DNA of 30,495 nt from Clostridiales bacterium (GTDB lineage: Bacteria > Bacillota > Clostridia > Oscillospirales > Acutalibacteraceae), in the NCBI GenBank assembly GCA_019415925.1, contig DXYG01000004.1:32770-63264 (forward strand), in the 5' to 3' direction. The notes below the pieces were generated by a model. The model was not told where the DNA came from. It worked only from the letters and a program-made list of their open reading frames with translations, and did not search any database. The position numbers were made by a program, and so were the translations under genes. Each line of letters opens with the position of its first letter. Positions within the stretch are counted from its first letter, which is position 1. Of this stretch, positions 1 to 6,646 are shown piece after piece.

Positions 1-40
1 CCAAAACAAAAACTCCAAAGCCTTTGCGAGCCTTGGAGTT
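1..40 (-). terminator. Rho-independent terminator, copy 1 (rpsI flank)
   Basis: An inverted repeat with arms AACTCCAA (11-18) and TTGGAGTT (33-40) is followed on the minus strand by a T-rich run (TTTTTGTTTTGG). It lies 20 bp after a stop codon that ends an rpsI-like tail, so it probably ended the ancestral rplM-rpsI transcript. Confidence 0.7.
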
Positions 41-57
41 GATGATACTGTATAAAC

Positions 58-78
58 AGATTATCTTTTACTGAACTG
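58..78 (-). other. Second attachment-like site (rpsI tail scar)
   Basis: The 21 bases here match 13110-13130 at 20 positions (the one difference is A for G). On the minus strand they read R-Q-F-S-K-R-stop. This is a closer match to the rpsI end than the site at 212, so either this is the true outer boundary or it is a left-over site from a previous element. Confidence 0.6.
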
Positions 79-91
79 TCGGAGCGTTAAG

Positions 92-114
92 AAAACAGTT
101 CGATGAACTGTTTT
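92..114. terminator. Perfect 10-bp hairpin between the two flank copies
   Basis: AAAACAGTTC-GAT-GAACTGTTTT is a perfect stem with a 3-base loop and A/T tails on both sides, so it could terminate in either direction. A second palindrome, CGCAGCA-GCTG-TGCTGCG, lies at 125-142. Both belong to the scar sequence between the duplicated rpsI tails. Confidence 0.5.
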
Positions 115-155
115 TAGCTTCGACCGCAGCAGCTGTGCTGCGAGGACCCGAAGTT

Positions 156-195
156 CCAAAACAAAAACTCCAAAGCCTTTGCGAGCCTTGGAGTT
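156..195 (-). terminator. Rho-independent terminator, copy 2 (rpsI flank)
   Basis: This is the same hairpin and T-run as at 1-40 (stem 166-195). Being downstream of the kinase gene on the minus strand, it could now stop the cargo transcript. Confidence 0.7.
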
Positions 196-211
196 GATGA
201 TACTGTATAAC

Positions 212-232
212 AGATTATCTCTTTGAGAACTT
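212..232 (-). other. Probable distal attachment site of the element
   Basis: The sequence begins AGATTATCT and, on the minus strand, reads AAG TTC TCA AAG AGA TAA (K-F-S-K-R-stop). This matches the protein end of rpsI but uses different codons from the intact gene (Q-F-S-K-R at 13113-13130). Nine bases of core are exactly shared with the site at 13110, and the remainder is synonymous. Elements inserting in a gene's 3' end commonly carry a recoded copy of that end. Confidence 0.6.
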
Positions 233-335
233 TTCACACGCAAAGATTGGCTTGTTTACAGGGCTTTTGCGTTTATTTGTTGCTTGTGTGTTGTGTACGG
301 AGAACTGCTAATACCTTTTTCTCTCTTTAGAATTG

Positions 336-1388
336 CTACAATAGTGTTGTTTCTGCTATGTGTTTATAAAAGTATTTTTCGGCTTCTTCATAGGTGGAAA
401 ATTTTTTGCACAAAGCAGTGTTTCTTCGTCCGTTATGTTTTATGTCAACATCGAATGAACTTCTTTTTGCAAGAATAAAAATATCATATGTGTCTGTATC
501 TTTTATTCCATACCAATGATTTTCATTATCTTTTTTCCAATTAATGTTAGGAGTCATTTTTTCGAGCGCATCACGCATTTCAGATGCACTTGTAAATCTC
601 TTTTGGGGATCACAATTACAAGCTTTTCTAATTACTCGAATTAGTTTTTGGGGAACATACGGCATAAATTTTGCATTTTGAACAAGCTTTCCTTCATCTA
701 AATACTTTTTACCGTTCTTTAATAGTAAAACGTAATTATTTAGATTGGCAATATTATTTACCATTCTAAAAAAAGTCATCCCAATAGCGTAAATATCCAT
801 TTGAACAGTTGGAGTAGATTCAACCGAACATTCAGGAGCCATATGTAAAATATACCACAAATCATTTTCGTTTAAATCTTGATCAAATGTCATTGCAAGA
901 CCAAAATCTGTTAATTTTGGTGTACCATTTGATACTAATATATTAGCTGGCTTAATGTCTCTGTGTAAGATATCTTGATCGTGTGAATGTTGTAATCCAA
1001 AGAGAATGCCTTTCATTATCATTATTGATCCTATAATTGATAATTCATCATTTTCTATCATTGATTGGATACTTCCACCAGATACATATTCCATATCAAC
1101 AATAAACACAGGTTTACTTTCAAACACTTCCAAAATTCCGTCGTTAATTTTCGCAATATTATCGTGATTACATTTATAAGGTAAAGCAGCTTCATTAAAT
1201 GACTTGAGTGCTTCTTCTGCGTTTTTAACATCCATAATCTTAATTGCTTTATCCGTATTTAGAATTAAATCTTGAGCTAAATAAACCGAACCAAAATGCC
1301 CGTTCCCTAATTTTTTAACTAAATGATATTTTCCTATGTTTTTTCCAGAATAATCACATCTATTATCCATATACTCACCCAAACTCAT
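336..1388 (-). CDS. Soluble eukaryotic-like Ser/Thr protein kinase
   Basis: A 350-residue protein kinase with all core motifs: glycine-rich loop L-G-N-G-H-F-G at 27-33, lysine K50 in A-I-K, catalytic H-R-D-I-K-P-A-N at 142-149, D-F-G at 161-163 and A-P-E at 184-186. It should be active. About 80 residues after the kinase fold form an unassigned C-terminal region starting near N-H-W-Y-G-I. No membrane segment, PASTA or other sensor domain is seen, so it is cytosolic, unlike PrkC/PknB. Its start overlaps the stop of the 143-residue gene; an alternative ATG (M7, 1370) follows that stop by 4 bases with G-G-T-G-A-G just before it. It is the last gene of the restriction-modification operon and the outermost cargo gene of the element. 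Its substrate is unknown; a role in controlling or backing up the nuclease is inference. Confidence 0.9.
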   Translation of the reverse strand: MSLGEYMDNRCDYSGKNIGKYHLVKKLGNGHFGSVYLAQDLILNTDKAIKIMDVKNAEEALKSFNEAALPYKCNHDNIAKINDGILEVFESKPVFIVDMEYVSGGSIQSMIENDELSIIGSIMIMKGILFGLQHSHDQDILHRDIKPANILVSNGTPKLTDFGLAMTFDQDLNENDLWYILHMAPECSVESTPTVQMDIYAIGMTFFRMVNNIANLNNYVLLLKNGKKYLDEGKLVQNAKFMPYVPQKLIRVIRKACNCDPQKRFTSASEMRDALEKMTPNINWKKDNENHWYGIKDTDTYDIFILAKRSSFDVDIKHNGRRNTALCKKFSTYEEAEKYFYKHIAETTLL

Positions 1389-1806
1389 ACCAAGCTATAA
1401 TAGTTGCGTGTAACTTTTCGTTTTTTAGTTCATCATCATTAAAGTGCAACAAACATTCAGTTTCTTTTTTTCGTTTTGAAGCCGTAATCCAAGTGTTGGA
1501 ACGCTGTTGAAAAGATATTCCTCTTTCTTTGCAGATTAAGGCAAGAATACCAATCGAATAATTCATATATGGTATTTGTTTAATCGATGAATTAAGATGA
1601 AGTTTGCAAGCGACTTTTTGGGGTGAATACTGTCCCAGTATCTCATTGAACAAATTTTTGAAAGTTAACATTAAATCTGTAGTCGCACTACTACTCTGAA
1701 AAATGTGTTTTTCGCACGCAATTATGTGTGCGTCCAATTTGTTGTTTCCTTCAAGGACACTATACCATAACTCGTTCTTTTTTATTGCAAAACCAATGGT
1801 TATCAT
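1375..1806 (-). CDS. Unassigned 143-residue protein coupled to the kinase
   Basis: I do not recognise the family with confidence. The N-terminus (I-T-I-G-F-A-I-K-K-N-E-L-W-Y) followed by alternating strands and helices, with a C-terminal helix K-L-H-A-T-I-I-A-W-Y, faintly resembles small RNase H-like/RuvC-like proteins such as DUF3010. The acidic residue expected on the first strand is absent, so catalysis is doubtful. It starts 14 bases after the endonuclease stop (S-D GGAG in AAAGAGGAGAAAG) and its end overlaps the kinase start by 14 bases, so all three are co-translated. It could be a kinase substrate, an adaptor or an effector. No signal peptide or membrane segment is seen. Confidence 0.75.
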   Translation of the reverse strand: MITIGFAIKKNELWYSVLEGNNKLDAHIIACEKHIFQSSSATTDLMLTFKNLFNEILGQYSPQKVACKLHLNSSIKQIPYMNYSIGILALICKERGISFQQRSNTWITASKRKKETECLLHFNDDELKNEKLHATIIAWYEFG

Positions 1807-1820
1807 TAACTTTCTCCTCT

Positions 1821-3791
1821 TTAGACCTTCTGTACTATACTTTCCTCATACCAATTATGAGGTGGCAATTCAGAATCATACGCGACTTTAAAAATCTGAT
1901 ATAGTTCACAGTACTTTTTATCATCATTAACTATTCGTTTTATTTCAGAGGTTTGTAAAGGAATAATTTTCATTCCATCTACACTCCTATTATAGTCCTG
2001 CGTATCGTAGAACGGCATATGCTTTCTGCCCCTAAAATCGGCAATAACATTTATATCAAGGTATGTTGTCGCAAAGACACAATAAGAGTTAATGTTTCCT
2101 GTTCTAATAAGGTGTCTTCCTAAGTGCCTCGAAACCGGTTCCATTTCCATTCGTCTTTGATTTGTGCTATCCGCCAGAGTTGCTTCAATTAAAAGAGAAT
2201 GAGCAGGATAATATTCCGTTTCCTGATATTCATAAACAATATCGGCTTCTCCTCCCGCTGCGTGAGTTTTAGGCAGCAAGTCAGCATCAAGGGATAGCTT
2301 CATATAATCCAGTATTTTTCCTTGCCTTTCACTGATTTTATACCAGAAGATACCTAACACGTATTCAAATATAGTGGGTATGTCAGCGTTTTCGGTAACC
2401 ATATTCTTGATTTCAGTATCATTCCTATCCTCAAAGTAACCAAGCAAAGTAATAATATTTTCATCAGAAAACTTTGTATCAATTAAGTACTGTAATCTCC
2501 TGTAGCGCTCATCCTCGAGGGCATTTCTCGCTTCATCTATGTTGGTAACATTAATTCCAAGCTCAGCGTTTACACCGTCAATAACTGTTTCTTCGTTAAT
2601 AACAAGACAATCCGCAATTTCTTCAAGCGAACTATCTTCAAACAATATCTCACAAGGGATATATGCGTAAGCATATAGTTCATCAGCCACAGAATTGAAG
2701 AAATGCTTTGGTAAAATATCAAGTTTTACGGTGCCATCTTCAAACAAAACAATATCAGTAGTTCTAATATATCTTCTGTTTAAATCAAGGTAATCGGATA
2801 AGGTGGCTTTCGCCTTGAACAAGTGCATTATTTTGAAGAAAGCTTTCTTGAATTGATACTCGTTAGACACATCCGAAAACGCTGTTTGGTTTAAGCAAGC
2901 AACAGGGTTTCTTTCAATAGCTCTTTCAGATGCAGTGTTAAAAAGATACTTTCTCCACCACTTACCGATATTAATTTTCTTAGTCGCTGAATAAACCAAA
3001 GGTATCTTGCTGCTATCATTTTCTACAAACACTGAATACAGCTCGTTGTAAAGGCGCAGATAGGGCTTATCATAATTTCTGCTTTTTCGGTTAAGTCCGA
3101 CTTCGCAAATCAAATTTTCAGTAACAGTATTTGACAAGAACTTGTCTAACGCTGCCTGATAATTATCCATTTCAAGTAAGCGATTTATGATAATGTCATC
3201 TACCGAAACAGAGTGATTCCTGTTGGCTCGTATACCGTCAATTATTTGCTCAGTATATTCATTGCTCGTACACAAAGGCAATAAATATGTAAACTCCTCC
3301 GATGATAAATAACCTACCTTTGAAAGAACATAAAGCAATACAATAAACGGTCTTACTACCGTACCATCCACATTGTTATATGTTTTTAGATGTTGCCGCA
3401 AATACAAAAAACTATCTCTCGGTATTTGGAAAAAGTTATCTGTAGTAAAATCATTGGACAGACTGATTTCCAACAGCTTTGTTCCTGCTTCGGTCAGTTT
3501 TCTGTTACCATCAATAATACCAATATCAACCAAACCAGAGGTCTTTTCACGAGCATCCTTTGGTTTGTTATTTGCACTCCCGACAACAAACTCTTTCTCT
3601 TTCATAAAGTCGTAATAACGTGTTTGCGTGTCATTGTCACCAGACCAGTTTGCATTTTGATTTTCAGGCAATTCCCAAAATTCATTGAGTAGCGCAAGCT
3701 GTTCCTCAATGGTCTTATTAAAATCTTTTGTTCTAAAGCTGGTTGTTCCCAAAGCCCAGCAAAAGCTCTTATAAGGAATCTCGTTCGGCAT
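1821..3791 (-). CDS. AlwI-family type II restriction endonuclease
   Basis: A 656-residue protein beginning with Y-K-S-F-C-W-A-L-G-T-T-S-F-R-T, the hallmark opening of AlwI-family endonucleases, in which known members cut near GGATC. The likely nuclease core is in the last 150 residues: G-G-E-A-D (D517), then L-L-I-E-A-T-L (E536), then E-P-V-S-R-H. This is a variant PD-(D/E)xK arrangement with threonine where lysine is usual; that assignment is inference. It begins 9 bases after the stop of the adjacent methyltransferase. Being third in the operon after two methyltransferases fits an asymmetric site whose two strands each need an adenine methylase. The GGATC specificity is predicted from the family only. 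Confidence 0.88.
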   Translation of the reverse strand: MPNEIPYKSFCWALGTTSFRTKDFNKTIEEQLALLNEFWELPENQNANWSGDNDTQTRYYDFMKEKEFVVGSANNKPKDAREKTSGLVDIGIIDGNRKLTEAGTKLLEISLSNDFTTDNFFQIPRDSFLYLRQHLKTYNNVDGTVVRPFIVLLYVLSKVGYLSSEEFTYLLPLCTSNEYTEQIIDGIRANRNHSVSVDDIIINRLLEMDNYQAALDKFLSNTVTENLICEVGLNRKSRNYDKPYLRLYNELYSVFVENDSSKIPLVYSATKKINIGKWWRKYLFNTASERAIERNPVACLNQTAFSDVSNEYQFKKAFFKIMHLFKAKATLSDYLDLNRRYIRTTDIVLFEDGTVKLDILPKHFFNSVADELYAYAYIPCEILFEDSSLEEIADCLVINEETVIDGVNAELGINVTNIDEARNALEDERYRRLQYLIDTKFSDENIITLLGYFEDRNDTEIKNMVTENADIPTIFEYVLGIFWYKISERQGKILDYMKLSLDADLLPKTHAAGGEADIVYEYQETEYYPAHSLLIEATLADSTNQRRMEMEPVSRHLGRHLIRTGNINSYCVFATTYLDINVIADFRGRKHMPFYDTQDYNRSVDGMKIIPLQTSEIKRIVNDDKKYCELYQIFKVAYDSELPPHNWYEESIVQKV

Positions 3792-3800
3792 AGTTTTACC

Positions 3801-4742
3801 TCAGTAATTTGTAATCAAAACTTCTTCACTTTTTGTTTCTTTGTCCTTTGTCTGATAATTAGAATTAGAATATCCGTAGTTTAAACTATGTATTTTATAT
3901 TTAGTAAGGTTTTCACTTAACCACCCAATTAGTATTCTGTTTTCTTTGCCTTTACTCCGAAGGACATTTGAAAGAGCAAAACGAATCCCCATACCATTCA
4001 GATTATCAAGGAACTTCAGCAACTCTCTTTCGTGTTCTTCATTCCAACCATCCTGTTCATTGTATGTGGCACAGGTAATTAAGTACGGCGGATCAACATA
4101 GACAAAATCTCGGTTAGTCAAACCGGAGGTATCAAATTCGGTAAAGCTCTTACATGTAAAACGGCAATCTTGTCGTTGTAATCTGTCAATAAAGTCTGAC
4201 AGTTTGCTTTGCATTTTTTTATTGAAATCTCTTTTGCCTACGGGCAGATTGTACTCACCTTTTGCGTTAAAACGAATCTGATTATTAAAAGCATATACTA
4301 TCATCACATATAGCATAAGGTAATAATAGTAATCTTCTTGTTTATGGTGGTTGAAATCGTCACGCAGTTTTAAAAATCGTTCTTTATTATAACTGCCAAC
4401 ACCCTTGCCGCTCTCGCAATTATAATAATCATACCCGTGCTCGCAGACAAGAGATAAATCATAGTCCTTGATTATCTTAAAAATCAATTCAAAAATAATA
4501 TCTTTGTCTAAATTCTTAAAAGTGTTGAACAGATAAAATAAATGCTCGTCAATATCATTGTAGATAACGTTTTTGGAATCTACATTGATACCAACATTAC
4601 AACCGCCGCAGAACAAATCCACAAAGCAATCTATCTCTTTTGGAAAAAGGGGTAAAATCTGTGGCAATAGTTTATACTTGCCACCTGTATAATTAAGTGG
4701 TGACTGTATTAATTTTGTATCAGTTAATCGAAACACTTGCAT
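3801..4742 (-). CDS. DNA adenine methyltransferase, Dam/D12 class
   Basis: A 313-residue N6-adenine methyltransferase. Visible motifs are N-Y-T-G-G-K-Y-K-L-L near residue 18 (motif X), F-V-D-L-F-C-G-G-C-N near 40 (AdoMet-binding motif I) and F-V-Y-V-D-P-P-Y near 215 (catalytic motif IV). It overlaps the upstream methyltransferase by 19 bases and ends 9 bases before the endonuclease. With its partner it probably protects the two strands of an asymmetric site, GGATC and GATCC, but which enzyme takes which strand cannot be told from sequence alone. Confidence 0.93.
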   Translation of the reverse strand: MQVFRLTDTKLIQSPLNYTGGKYKLLPQILPLFPKEIDCFVDLFCGGCNVGINVDSKNVIYNDIDEHLFYLFNTFKNLDKDIIFELIFKIIKDYDLSLVCEHGYDYYNCESGKGVGSYNKERFLKLRDDFNHHKQEDYYYYLMLYVMIVYAFNNQIRFNAKGEYNLPVGKRDFNKKMQSKLSDFIDRLQRQDCRFTCKSFTEFDTSGLTNRDFVYVDPPYLITCATYNEQDGWNEEHERELLKFLDNLNGMGIRFALSNVLRSKGKENRILIGWLSENLTKYKIHSLNYGYSNSNYQTKDKETKSEEVLITNY

Positions 4743-5764
4743 AAGAACAATCTTTCTTCGTTATCTTCAATATCTGATTTTCCTGTAGTAAAAGCTTTAT
4801 AGCTTTCGGAAAAAACTTTCACACTACCCTTTGCTCGCAGAATTCTTAAAATATCCTCGTCAGAGATTTTTGCATTTGACCTATCATTACCTTTTTCTGC
4901 CATATTGTTATAGGAGAGAAGAATGTATTTAGTTTTTATATCCGAAACAAGTTTCTCAAAAGCCTCTGTCGCTGATTGTGTGCAGTATTTGCTTTTCATT
5001 GAGCTTCTGTCCATTTTTCTCGCTACACCAAACACTTCGGGCTTTTCCCAGCGTGCAACATTCTCCAAAAGATGATATGCATCGCAATATTGTCTCGAAT
5101 TATAAGGCGGATCAATATAAAATAAATCTGCGGAAATATTCTTAACCAAATCATTAGCATCCACATTAAAGCATTTGTTTTCAGGATTGTTTTCTACCAT
5201 CGCCAACGGAACAAACAATTCAAGCGATTTTTCAAACTCAACACCTTTTCGGTATGCATCATAGTGACCGCAGGTGTTCGCTATTTTATCCATAGCATAT
5301 AACAAAGAAGTAATCAGAATTGCTCGTTCTCTGGTATTAATATCACCGTTTTTGTATAAGGTTTCAATATCTTCTCTGATATAACCTATTTTAGCGCAGT
5401 CATCCCTGCTGAAATATGTATCAGAGAAGTTTTCTGTCATATAATTATCATCTAAATCAGCGAGTGAGTTATATTTAATGACACAATCAATAATAATTTG
5501 AGGATCGTATTCCTCTGCTCCGAACCAAGCATAATTACAAATAAAGTTACTATACATTAAATCATTGGTAATGATTGTCTTATCGGTAAATGCAGATGAT
5601 ACCGCACCGGTACCCGCAAAAATGTCAGCTATTGAATTGATATCTGCACATTCGTCAGTAACTACTCTCATAATAAATGGCAGAAGCTTATATTTATTCC
5701 CTAAATATCTTCTGTTATTTATCAAAGAAGTCTTATATTCACTTGACTTAACTTTAACTGACAT
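4724..5764 (-). CDS. DNA adenine methyltransferase, D12 class (first operon gene)
   Basis: A 346-residue N6-adenine methyltransferase with R-Y-L-G-N-K-Y-K-L-L near residue 20 (motif X), D-I-F-A-G-T-G-A-V near 46 (motif I) and L-F-Y-I-D-P-P-Y-N-S-R near 215 (motif IV). ATG at 5764 was chosen because GGGTGAG lies 4-5 bases before it; a GTG three codons upstream is also open. It is only distantly similar to the next gene, so the two are a functional pair rather than a recent duplication. As first gene behind a consensus promoter it would be made before the endonuclease, which suits safe establishment in a new host. Confidence 0.92.
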   Translation of the reverse strand: MSVKVKSSEYKTSLINNRRYLGNKYKLLPFIMRVVTDECADINSIADIFAGTGAVSSAFTDKTIITNDLMYSNFICNYAWFGAEEYDPQIIIDCVIKYNSLADLDDNYMTENFSDTYFSRDDCAKIGYIREDIETLYKNGDINTRERAILITSLLYAMDKIANTCGHYDAYRKGVEFEKSLELFVPLAMVENNPENKCFNVDANDLVKNISADLFYIDPPYNSRQYCDAYHLLENVARWEKPEVFGVARKMDRSSMKSKYCTQSATEAFEKLVSDIKTKYILLSYNNMAEKGNDRSNAKISDEDILRILRAKGSVKVFSESYKAFTTGKSDIEDNEERLFLCKCFD

Positions 5765-5915
5765 TTTTCTCACCCAAACATATTATCAAAAATAGATGTT
5801 GCACTAACTGATAATATCATTATATCAAAAGCAAAGTTCCATAAAACGTACTTTGCTAAGATACAAAATAAAAAATTAGCGTTTCACCCTTATTTACATA
5901 TAAATTCTCATATTA

Positions 5916-5944
5916 ATTATATAATTTACGCTATAATTAGTCAA
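5916..5944 (-). promoter_or_regulatory. Promoter of the restriction-modification operon
   Basis: TTGACT (5939-5944) and TATAAT (5916-5921) are separated by exactly 17 bp on the minus strand. The predicted start near 5909 gives a leader of about 145 nt before the first ATG. That leader contains an inverted repeat GCAAAGT/ACTTTGC (5831-5837 and 5850-5856). No controller (C) protein gene is seen nearby. Confidence 0.8.
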
Positions 5945-6031
5945 ATTAAAATTCTGTTACACCTTTAAAATTGGTCTATAACATGCCAATAATTTATCAT
6001 TTACAGATTCAGTTACCCTGTCTATGAACAT

Positions 6032-6067
6032 AACTCCCTACTTGCCTTTTTATGCAAGCAGGGAGTT
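6032..6067 (-). terminator. Stem-loop after the DUF2188 gene
   Basis: A 14-bp stem (AACTCCCTACTTGC with GCAAGCAGGGAGTT, one mismatch) and 8-base loop lies 12 bases past the DUF2188 stop on the minus strand. The following T-run is poor, so termination strength is uncertain. Confidence 0.55.
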
Positions 6068-6078
6068 TGAAAGTTACA

Positions 6079-6303
6079 TTAACCTTTTGGTGGGAAAGGG
6101 TCGTTGCCGTAGGAGTTTTTATCTCTAATCCTTCCGTCTGTTCTATGAATTACAACTTCTGAACGATTGTTAATAGCAATATCTCGTGCTATCTTTATAG
6201 CTTCGCCCTGGGTTCTTGTTCTTGCTGTAGCTCTGCTATTATTATCGCCTTTAACCTGCCATCCACCAAGCGGATGTGGTGTAACATGTTGATTTTTACT
6301 CAT
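6079..6303 (-). CDS. DUF2188 family protein
   Basis: A 74-residue protein with the whole DUF2188 pattern: H-V-T-P-H-P-L-G-G-W-Q-V-K-G near the start, Q-G-E-A-I-K-I-A-R-D-I-A in the middle, V-V-I-H-R-T-D-G-R-I-R-D-K near 50-63, and the conserved end Y-G-N-D-P-F-P-P-K. The function of this family is not established; members occur widely on mobile elements and plasmids. GTGAGG precedes the start by 7 bases. It follows a 35-residue zinc-ribbon gene by 10 bases, so the two are probably one transcript. Confidence 0.85.
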   Translation of the reverse strand: MSKNQHVTPHPLGGWQVKGDNNSRATARTRTQGEAIKIARDIAINNRSEVVIHRTDGRIRDKNSYGNDPFPPKG

Positions 6304-6313
6304 TGTTAATACC

Positions 6314-6421
6314 TCACTTTAAAATTGTTACTCGTCCACAGTGCGGACATTTACACGGATTGGAAAACGGTATAATTTTTTTACCACATTTACAAATATA
6401 GTACGAATACTTAATTTTCAT
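6314..6421 (-). CDS. 35-residue zinc-ribbon microprotein
   Basis: The reading frame starts with ATG after AAAGGAG (8-base spacing) and ends 10 bases before the DUF2188 start. It encodes C-K-C-G near residue 10 and C-K-C-P-H-C-G-R near residue 23, spaced like the knuckles of a rubredoxin or zinc-ribbon fold. The strong ribosome binding site and paired cysteines argue that it is a real gene. Its job is unknown; a zinc-bound regulator or partner of the DUF2188 protein is possible. Confidence 0.7.
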   Translation of the reverse strand: MKIKYSYYICKCGKKIIPFSNPCKCPHCGRVTILK

Positions 6422-6433
6422 CTGTATTACTCC

Positions 6434-6474
6434 TTTCTAAAAATAATAATCTATGATTATCACATTTTTAGAAA
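6434..6474. promoter_or_regulatory. AT-rich long stem-loop before the zinc-ribbon gene
   Basis: Arms TTTCTAAAAAT (6434-6444) and ATTTTTAGAAA (6464-6474) are perfectly complementary. Inside them AATAATC (6445-6451) pairs with GATTATC (6455-6461) at six of seven positions. One arm touches the Shine-Dalgarno sequence of the zinc-ribbon gene (minus strand), so the hairpin could gate its translation or act as a transcription signal. Confidence 0.5.
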
Positions 6475-6514
6475 AAGCCTGTGTTTTTTCACCTTTCTAG
6501 GTACAGATTTCATA

Positions 6515-6543
6515 TTGCAATCGGAAACAAAGTGTGGTACAAT
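6515..6543 (+). promoter_or_regulatory. Promoter of a probable small RNA
   Basis: TTGCAA (6515-6520), a 17-bp spacer and TACAAT (6538-6543) lie on the plus strand. No protein-coding frame follows; a terminator comes about 55-75 bases later. Confidence 0.65.
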
Positions 6544-6549
6544 GAGTCT

Positions 6550-6628
6550 GTGATTAAGGCAAAGTACAACATTCCGTGCTTCTGTCACCCCACAGGCATC
6601 GAGCGGCAACTCGATGTCTTTTCTTTTT
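6550..6628 (+). ncRNA. Probable small RNA, about 80 nt
   Basis: A promoter at 6515-6543 is followed by about 45 nt without an open frame and then a clean rho-independent terminator: CATCGAG-CGGCAA-CTCGATG (6597-6616) followed by TCTTTTCTTTTT. It runs towards the 3' end of the Fic gene (which ends at 6647 on the other strand) and stops before it. The unpaired stretch around TTCTGTCACCCCACA would be free for base pairing. No known RNA family is recognised. It could be a trans-acting or plasmid-type regulatory RNA of the element. Confidence 0.6.
6597..6628 (+). terminator. Terminator of the small RNA
   Basis: A 7-bp G/C-containing stem with a 6-base loop is followed on the plus strand by TCTTTTCTTTTT. 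On the minus strand no T-run follows, so the signal faces plus. Confidence 0.75.
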
Positions 6629-6646
6629 CGTATTGTATGTGTTGTT

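Larger units (their letters stand above)
1..220. repeat. Tandem duplication of rpsI 3'-flanking sequence
   Basis: Positions 1-54 and 156-209 are essentially identical (both begin CCAAAACAAAAACTCCAAAG), a direct repeat with a period of about 155 bp. On the minus strand each copy directly follows an F-S-K-R-stop sequence (stops at 61 and about 216). Each therefore looks like the natural sequence just downstream of rpsI, including its terminator. The unit between them is best read as a scar or remnant of an earlier insertion at the same site. Confidence 0.8.

Noticed and set aside
61..243. A 60-codon minus-strand open frame ending in R-Q-F-S-K-R
   Set aside because: It is the rpsI-like tail of an attachment scar read through upstream flank and a terminator; it has no ribosome binding site and no complete protein.
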